A stretch of DNA of 64,000 bases from Trileptium ribeirensis (taxonomy: Eukaryota; Nematoda; Enoplea; Enoplida; Thoracostomopsidae): the NCBI GenBank assembly GCA_030248225.1, contig JASANE010011753.1, forward strand, positions 25,216 to 89,215. Reading direction: 5' to 3'. Below are positions 56,242 to 64,000 of this stretch, piece after piece. Position 1 is the first letter of the stretch. Each line of letters begins with the position of its first letter. The translations under genes and the position numbers were made by a program. Below the pieces are notes generated by a model, which worked only from the letters and a program-made list of their open reading frames with translations, was not told the DNA's origin and did no database searches.

Positions 56242-59231
56242 ATAGAACTAGCTGGCAATGAAACGAGAGAAAAGTGAAACTGGGCATACATAGTACATAG
56301 CCTAACGGGCAAACCGAGCAAAAATCAAAGAAAAGTTAAACTCAGCGATCGACTCGCTCCAAAAAGAAAAAAGGGGTTTTGCACTCGCCCGGTTTGGGGC
56401 CGAAACTGCCCGGGCGAGGAGGTAAGTTTTCGTTGTTTTTTAGAAAGTCCTAAAATTTTGTTTGAAGGCGGGGACACGATGTGTTCCTCCCGCAAGGGCG
56501 GTTTCTAGTGATGGCTCAGGGGTAACGCTCAATTCTAGTTCTTCTAGACGGTGGTCTCGAGGGAAGACCATTGCGCAGTGCAATGGTGAACACTGGTGAA
56601 TTTAGCTGTTTTCGCCACATAGTTATTTGGAGTCGGAACTGCTGTATCACCACTAAACGATGCACTATCGTCACAGATCGAAGTCGGCGGATTTTTCTCA
56701 GCTGGGGGTTTGCTCCTCCAGCTCATCATTAAACAAGCAGGGGGTCCAGCGGGGCGTCCAAAGATAATTCGGTCAGTCGTCACAATGAAACTTGTACCTA
56801 GGTAAGATATCGGCTAAGTTCGTGAAAAAACCCTAGGGTTGGTGTCAAACAATTAAACCGAGATAATCCTTAAACAACATTCGGCGTGAGTAGCAAACAC
56901 CTTAAGCTCAAGTAATGATACCTAGAATTTGATCTGTCTTCTGTATTCCCAAATTTTCTTAACTCAAAAACAGAATGAAATTTTGAGGGTTTCCTAAAAC
57001 CCGACGGAGGCTAGTCCTCCATCCCTAATCTGCATTTCTGTCCAAGCCCAAACACGGCATGAGCGTTGAACAATCCACTAAGCTGTAAATTTGAAAACCG
57101 TGAGCATAAAAGTAAAACGAGTCCCTACCGGTTCAACTTCTAGGCGTCGGAAAATTTTACCGTGGTCGGCTCAACAAAATTCGATGATCCTACCTCAAGA
57201 GCTGCAAACCATGTAAAGCGCGGACCAGAAGCGTCCGGTTTGTTTTGTCTTACCTAAGACCACGGGGAATCAGAACTACTTCGACTTTGGTGCCCACAAC
57301 CTAATACCTTCCGTGCGATCGCCCAAGATGTCCAAAACGGAACTCGACTAGGAGGTTTTGTCGAGAGACTTATAAATGTACGACAAGTAGGCGTGTAAAA
57401 CGGGGCATCCACTGAAGGACGCAATGTCAACCTATGGTATGTCAACTAATGCTACGAACAACTGATTTTCGGTGAACAGTCTGTTACAGCCATAGTCGGG
57501 GAAAATAAACCCCCACATCCTCGGTTCACATCCTGACTTACAAAGTTCGATCCGGGACAGCAACTGCTAGTCCCCTTCCGTGGGACGGAAGATGTCCACA
57601 CGGGTCCTCCAGTCGTCGAATCCCATTCCAAACAGAAAACCAAAGCACGAGAAAGTAAAACAATTGTGAAACTAAACTACAAAATCATAGCGTCGGAGCC
57701 GGTCAGTAGAGTCGACCGAACTCCGCGCTGCCGAAGTCGAACTGATTCGAGTTTCTTGAGCGGCATCCCCAACCTCGAAATTTTCGGCTGTAGTTTAGGA
57801 TGGCGATTTCGCCGCCATCCAATCGCTGTCAGTCGTCGACCGCCCACTTTTTTCAGGTCGTCCTTCTTCGTCCAATTGGGGACTACTTCCGGGGACTTAA
57901 AGTTGACAGCTACCGTAAGCCGTCAGTGTCCTTAGAGAGAGTCGGCTCCAATTAAGTTTGCCGACGTCAAATCTGAGCCCTCCGAATAATCGGAAGTTGA
58001 CCATATGCGACCTCAATTGCAATCTGTTCAGAAGATTCGAATCTTTCAAGCCCTCACTTCCTGAAGAATTACATCAACCGATCTATTAGTGCCGGATATG
58101 TCGTTAATCGAATTGTCCTCATTAATCAGCAGAACAGTTACTAACATTTTAAACCGTCCCAAAACACATCGCAATGATCGCTAATCTGTCCGAAACATGC
58201 GACTTCCGCAGCTTGATTAGTTCCCGTCAAGTTGTCAATCTGTCCCCATTTGCTGGTTGCCCAATCGTTTCCTCGTCACTTAGATCACCAGCAACATGTC
58301 AAGTGAAATGGCCGGAAATTAAATCGGGACATAGTTGAACGAATTGGTTACCAATCACCCACGTAATACCTGAAGAGCATCATTAATCTATTAAACAGAT
58401 AGATGGACAATTTGTACTTTGTTCAAGCTTCCTCCAATTTCGACGCCATCCATCAATTTCCGCTCGGCGACCTTTGTTGTAGCAGGACACCGCCAGTCTA
58501 AATCGGCTTCATCTCCATGACCCTCGAGCGTGAGGACAACGCAGGATGTCGAGGAAAAGCATCTTTTCGAGCTCTCTGTCTCATGGTATCGGCTTTAGAG
58601 CGTCCCAGGGGGGGCATGGGTCATCGGACAGGGTCCCAGCAGGGGTCATCGACGGGGCACTCATCCGGGGAACGTCTCCCAGGCGGGTATCCCTGGCCGG
58701 GTCTCCCGGGAGCTGCTACGGGTCCCCAAACCTACCCCTTTTCTCCATCCCGCTTCTGCGTCCATATATATACCTATATGTTATATACTTATAAAACTAA
58801 TAATTTTAGTTAAATTTTATATATAAAATATGTTGGTGAATATATAAATACATATATATATACATATATTTCTTTTTTTCTTTCTTCCTTTTCGCTGCTG
58901 TCCTCACCGCCGCTCTTGGTGTTGTTCGGACAGCAGACTCGGCGGCGACCCAAAGACAAACGACTGCCAAGAGGTCAGTCGAGGAGAAGCAGAGAAAGAA
59001 AACAACAAAACAACAAGCGAAAGAGAAAGAGAGAGCGAAAAAGAACGGACAGGGAGAGAGACACGGGAAGGGATGGGACAAGGGTACCCAGGGGGAATTT
59101 CAGTGGGTCGGGGTCAAATTCGTTCCGAGGACGTAAAACGGGGTCGAATGATATCAAACACGAGGGGGGTGGACGAAGTATTGGGACCAGACCCACTCGG
59201 GTCAATTTATGTATCGTAGTATAGGGGACTT

Positions 59232-59682
59232 TGGCGGGCTCTCCCGCGTTAACGGATGGGCGAAGCGACGCCCGCCGGGTATCGTTGGACTCACCGTCCA
59301 ACGGCGATTCGAACGAGGGGTGATATCGCTACTGGGGCGGCAGGAGTAAAAACGGTACTAAAAATCGTGGCAATTAGAGAGAGTGATGGCTACGGCGGGG
59401 GCGCGTTTGCTGGTCGTCCGGGTTAACGGGGCGGCGGATCGAGACCCGCCGGGTATTTTTGGAAATGTCTCATCGAGACAAATCCAATGAGGGGCGGTTC
59501 GCCCATTTTTGGAGTTAGAACTAAAATTTCGGGCATTTTTGGTGCCCCTAGTTCATTGCTATTTCAGACTGGGGAACAGTTATAGGTTGTGGCGGGTTAA
59601 AGGGAAGTGGGGCGGAAGCCCGCTGTGTATCGTTGGACTCGCCGACGACAGGCGAGTAAAATAAGGGGTCGCATGTGCGACT
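59232..59682 (+). ncRNA. Three tandem hairpin units with a shared skeleton and changing stems
   Basis: Units start with GGCGGG at 59233, 59394 and 59591. The shared skeleton is GGCGGG, GTTAA-GG, stem 1, GGGTAT (or GTGTAT), stem 2, GAGGGG/AAGGGG, stem 3. Stem 2: CGTTGGAC/GTCCAACG (59283-59303); TGTCTC/GAGACA with outer TGGA/TCCA (59460-59486); ACTCGCC/GGCGAGT (59637-59657). Stem 3: GCGAT/ATCGC; GGGCG/CGCCC (59492-59504); GTCGCA/TGCGAC (59668-59681). Stem 1: GGGCG/CGCCC, GGCGG/CCGCC, GGGC/GCCC. Sequence differs, pairing is kept. Function unknown. Confidence 0.45.
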
Positions 59683-59689
59683 TTAGGTT

Positions 59690-62600
59690 CAGGGATCGAG
59701 TACGGGAATGGTGCAAAGCATCTAGATCTTATGTCAAACCGGGTAATGTATTTAGGAGTTTATCGCAAGACGCAAGGGCGTTCAAAATCAGCTTGGCACC
59801 TACATACATGTACATACATATACTTATATCTCTATGCTTTATATGAAGACACCTATCTGCCAACAACCAAACTTAGCGTAAGTAAGGTCGTCGGTTCAAT
59901 TTTAACGTGTTCCGCTCCCCCATATTAAGGTTAAAACCGCGTGTGATTTGAGTCATTTCGGCCTCCTTGGAAAGCTCGTGAGACGCCCTATCGAAGCATT
60001 CTGGGCGGCTGCGGGAAATCTAACCCGGTAGACGGCTACGGGCCGACAAACGGACCCGGCAGCCGTCGTTCCTGGATAGACGAGAACTACCGTACTTCCG
60101 ACCTAAGCTTTTAGCTGTTCGTTGTTTTCGCGACCACGGCGACGTGTATTATTTAGCTTGCGTAAATTTGATATTTTTGGTTCTGATGTCTACTGGGCCG
60201 ATGGTTTAGCTTGAATTGTAATGACCTCCTATTCCCGGACGGTCATAATTTTGAAATTTAGTGCTGGGATGCGACGAGTCGAGTTCCAACTAAATCTTGC
60301 GACCATTATTTTCTCCAAACTCCGGTCAGACTGGGCATTGAACTTATTCCCTACCAGTCCCTAAAATTATACTCACCAGTCTTCACGAAATAGACTTCAC
60401 GTGGTCAAAGCAAAGCATGCAACGGCAAAGCATTATACATTCATACACAACAGATATGGTTAACAAATTAATAAGCGACACAATGGTGTTAACATGACCA
60501 TGACACCCTGCAGGGTACTTCATGACTTTTTGTAACGCGAATCTCCGCAGGCCTTATGGACGCATCCTAAGGTACTTAAAACCGGTGTATCTTAGTCACC
60601 ATCAAATAGGGATGAAAATGCGTGACTTAAGTGCCAGAACCCTGCAAAAATACGTAACGGGCCGGAACGGGCCTGTTATAATAAATACGCCGCTGAGCAG
60701 ACAGAAATGTGCACAAGGGCACATCTACTTAATAGTAACGGTGGCCTACTTAGCAGAATTGCTGAAAACTCAACATCTTTTAGCTTGAAGCGAGCTGATG
60801 CGCTTTTGATAATTACATTAGTTGCTTTAAGTCCAGATAAATTTTTCCTGAAAATTTTTTTGCCAAACTCCAGCCCACATAGGTAAACAAATATTAGCTA
60901 GCAAAGCGATAAGAGCTTAGTTTAACAGATGAAAATATGACCTCAAATTACTATGCTGCCAAGGCATTAACTACCGGTACACTGGGAACAGTGTCTGCAA
61001 AAAATTTTATACGTCATTCGCTAAATATTTTACGAAGCTTGAACCTTGGAAACAGGACTTTGGATTTTTCTAAAGTTCTTTAAAAAATAAACATTTAAAA
61101 AACTGGGTTCAAGTTGTTGAAAGCCAAGAGTTACTATAGTTAATAAATCCACTCATAACTTCTGCTAATATGGTCTATATTGACATTAGAGCACTGCAGG
61201 TGTGATATTGCTTAACTTGCACATTAACAACATTCAGACTTTTTATAATGTTTATCTAATCCTTTTTAAACATCAGAACCATAGCTTACATTTTAAATAT
61301 CAGAACCATAGCTTACATCCTGTATATCAGCTAGAGAAACCTATTTCAAAGAATTATTGGATCCCAGCGGTCTTGAAGAAGCACCTATTAGCTCAACAGC
61401 TGATTATTATAAGATAAAAGAATATGTGGGATTTTCGCAATTCCGCCGGAAATAATTTCAATGAACTTACGAACTATGAAAATGGTATTGCAAATTGGTA
61501 AATGGTAAACTGGAAATTTAAAGAATAAAATACATGTTGACTGCGAAATGGGTAAACGGAAAAATGTAAAGAGGAACTCGGAATCTGACTATGGACCGTG
61601 TGCGATTCTCCCAATTGGGGAATTGCATATCAGCAAGTTGGGAAAGCCCGAGAAAACCTTAGCATCGTACTTTGCTTAACCACAACAACCTCCTCACATC
61701 TGTTCCTTATACTACATTTTTTGTTGCAACGTCCAATAGTATATTCATTTGCGTTAAATTTCGACGTGTCTAAAATTTTAACCTCTTACGAGATAGACAA
61801 CAACCACGTCATGCCTTCAACAATTATGTATAAAATTAACTTCCTGTAAAAGAAACAAATAAAGAGGAAGCTATGATTTAGCCAAAGCGCTCTTGCTTTA
61901 AGTCTCAGTTGTTCCGGGTAAGATTCACGAACTAATGCAGCAACAGACATAGCGATGCTTTGTATAAAATTACCTATGATTTCTAACGCTATCTTTGTAT
62001 ATAACGTTTACTGATGAGGCCATAGTGGAGCCGAGGGCCGGAAGAAGAAATTTCCGACAGGAGGGTCTGTTTAGCATAATTTTGCCGGGGGGTCGTTTTT
62101 TGGAAATCATTTGGACTACCGTTTGTCATTCTACTCCGCATTGATTCATATTCGTGTGGTTTGTCAATACTATGCCGCAGTGCTGGATCCGTCAGTGATT
62201 GGAGCGACTCGGATGAATCTGATTGAATTTTGTCGAGTTTTAAGCCGGATAATGTTGAGAAAGCTCTCTTTGTCGTAGGTTAATCGCATTGATTAATGAA
62301 CTGTGACAGCTACCTTGAAAGGGCAGATACTCGAAATACCTGCAAATAATGTGATTCTGATGCGGCTGATGTCGTGCAGTTGGGTCAGTGTTCGATAAGA
62401 TACTGGTAGGGTGTCCACACAGAGATTAGTTACGATTCATAACATTGTATGATTCACTGATACCTGGTTACCGTGTTATTATGAGCAGAGTTGCGTAGAG
62501 GCGGCTCAGCTTATGGTGGGTCCTCATGGACCGGGTTGATATTTTTTCATCCCAATGCCGCCCTATTTTATAACAACTTACTGCTGCAATATATATCTAT

Positions 62601-63435
62601 ACATACTTGTAACTTATCAACTAGCTATATACTAGTAGCTTGTCTAGCAGCTATATACTAGTAGTTTAATAGCTTGTCTAATCGCCCAGGTCTTGAATAC
62701 TTAGTGTTGAATATGTAATTTAGAGACACGTATCCAGCTATATTGAGAATCAACTTAAAAATGAGCAAATACCAGACGCCCTGCTTAAATAGTGAAGGAA
62801 GTATACCCGCTATTGCGCCTCTTGAGACTCATAATCCAAGTACATAGTATAACAGCAGACGATTTTCAGCATGCTTGTTCATAGGGGGAAGGGGTGATGA
62901 CCCCCCCAGAGGCTCCGACCCTTTCCCCTCGAGGCCTTGGCAACCCCATCCCTCCCGACGGCCTTCCACCCGAAACCACCCCCACCGACCGGCTTACCTC
63001 TGGAGAACCGGCACCCCATGTTACTTCGGCACTTGGTCCATTTATGATTTTCAGATACATAGAGGTAAATTACTCTACCAAATTATACAAAAACATATAT
63101 ATATATCGATCAGTTACTGAGGTTTTAGTTTTTGCGTATTTTGTATCTCGTAGGTCCGCCCATTCTAAAGACCATTATGACGCAACCAGACAGCGTTAAT
63201 AGCCGCAATTGCGGCACACGATCTTGTGATACATAGAGGATAAAAGTTGCTCTTAAACATGATACAAACCCACCCATATAACGGTTGCGGAGATATGACG
63301 TTTTCGACTACTTTGGACATCATGGACTCATTTGAAACCTCTTTACAAGTAAGTCCTCATGTTGAGAGATCCGCCTGGCACAGTGTATATCTAGTATTAC
63401 AGAAGCTTATGTGCTCTGCGAAATTATGTCAATTT
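59690..63435. other. AT-rich DNA without a recognisable gene
   Basis: The longest frames (88 codons at 60522-60788; 83 at 61598-61849; 101 at 62894-63199) have no known domain. A GC-rich patch at 62880-63025 (runs of CCCCCC, GACGGCC) stands out but shows no repeat or fold I can define. Confidence 0.45.
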
Positions 63436-63439
63436 TAAG

Positions 63440-63600
63440 GTGCGTTCACATGTCAAAACTTTTGCTCCTAGTTTGAGCCCACAATTTAATCAAATTTTAG
63501 TCAAACCTTGACTGTTCATTTGTAATAAAAAATGCTGCAGATCGCAAGGCTCAAAATTTGAGTACAAAATTTTTCAAATTTTATTGTTGGATAAACTATT
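63440..63600. mobile_element. Diverged relative of the small MITE of the inverted-repeat arms
   Basis: GTGCGTTCACATGTCAAAAC at the left end and GGCTCAAAATTTGAGTACAAA further in match GTGTGTTCACACGTTCAAAC and GCTCAAAATTTGAATAAAAA of the element at 10617-10824. The right end is poorly preserved. This shows that the small element exists outside the inverted repeat. Confidence 0.45.
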
Positions 63601-64000
63601 CTAGAGATGTTGAACAGTGTTCACTGGTTCAATTGAACAGTGATTGAACTGTAATAAGCACTATATAATCACTGACGCTATTATGGCCGCTGTGCACAGT
63701 CTCACTACGTCACGGAAAGCCTTTCTTCTGCCACTTCAAATCCCTTTAAGCTATACAGTTCTGATTTCACAAAATTTGGCAAAACTCGGTTAAGATAGCT
63801 GCGATCAAGGAGCAAAATTTCTCAATACATGCTAAGAATGCAAAGTTGATTCTTATGTTACATACGCCGTAATGACTAATGTTCGTCACACTGGCTTCGT
63901 AAAGAGTTGTGGCAACAAGCCGCACCTAATATGTAAGCATCCGGTCAAAGTGTTTACGCGCCAAGCACCACAGTTTACATGAATTCACTACCTTCAAACT

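Larger units (their letters stand above)
54846..59220. other. Moderately GC-rich DNA without a recognisable gene
   Basis: Frames of 60-102 codons occur on both strands, often overlapping. The Arg/Lys-rich 102-codon frame at 58916-59224 comes from an AAAGAGAG-type purine run, and 58806-59081 is its antisense. No conserved domain, splice-consistent exon chain or known repeat is seen. AT microsatellite at 58800-58870. Confidence 0.45.

Noticed and set aside
58916..59224. Arg/Lys-rich 102-codon frame
   Set aside because: Product of an AAAGAGAG-type purine run; the opposite strand is equally open.
59283..59322. Stem 2 with GATTCGAAC as a tRNA anticodon and T arm
   Set aside because: No acceptor or D arm, and the neighbouring units do not keep a B-box-like motif.
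62008..62066. CTGATGAGGCC..GGCC resembling a hammerhead ribozyme core
   Set aside because: The conserved GAAA after stem II reads GGAAG, and neither stem III nor a cleavage triplet can be placed. Treated as chance.

Overview
The window is eukaryotic and looks like repeat-rich genomic DNA from an invertebrate animal. I find no convincing single-copy host gene, rRNA or intact tRNA. Everything that reads as protein belongs to transposable elements: LINEs with endonuclease, reverse transcriptase (RT) and RNase H; two Merlin/IS1595-type DNA transposons; and a Ty3/gypsy-type LTR element. The LINE with a DUF4780-type ORF1 recalls arthropod elements. Short TTAGGC-type runs recall nematode telomeres, but they sit inside a transposon, so I do not assign a phylum.

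Layout. 1-3.2 kb: AT-rich, with two patches of a GGGTGC/GCACCC minirepeat. 3.2-8.4 kb: a nearly full-length but decayed LINE (LINE A, minus strand). 8.4-9.8 kb: GC hairpins, then a 5'-truncated LINE C tail. 9.8-18.6 kb: a giant inverted repeat with two ~4 kb arms, an 844-bp spacer, a ~91-bp minisatellite and a small MITE in each arm. 19.2-26.2 kb: nested same-strand LINE remnants (C into B2, B2 next to B1), with LINE C interrupted by Merlin 1, which has an exact 8-bp target duplication. 27.6-29.0 kb: an inverted fragment of the gypsy element's extra ORF and a ~510-bp MITE. 29.1-40.9 kb: the gypsy-type element (minus strand): gag, protease, RT, RNase H, integrase, a PHD finger at the pol C-terminus, and a long unknown coiled-coil/basic ORF in the env position. 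42.7-44.7 kb: Merlin 2, transposase almost complete, exact 8-bp target duplication.

44.9-60.4 kb is different in character: GC-richer, apparently non-coding and full of hairpins. It holds two direct copies of a ~3.8-kb TGTA...TACA unit, 4,179 bp apart in the body, and a third relative sharing only the 5' head. Stems in that head change in a compensatory way between relatives. Around 59.2-59.7 kb three tandem units share a skeleton but carry different, internally complementary hairpins. 60.4-64 kb is AT-rich and featureless apart from a relative of the small MITE.

Most coding copies carry frameshifts, stops or lost catalytic residues, so this is a transposon graveyard with a few younger layers (the inverted repeat, the 3.8-kb pair and the Merlins). 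Best candidates for undescribed biology: the PHD finger plus extra ORF of the gypsy element, the covarying structured head of the 3.8-kb family, the 59-kb hairpin units, and the conserved 3' subterminal domain and third-Asp active site of the Merlins. All alignments were made by eye; percentages are estimates.
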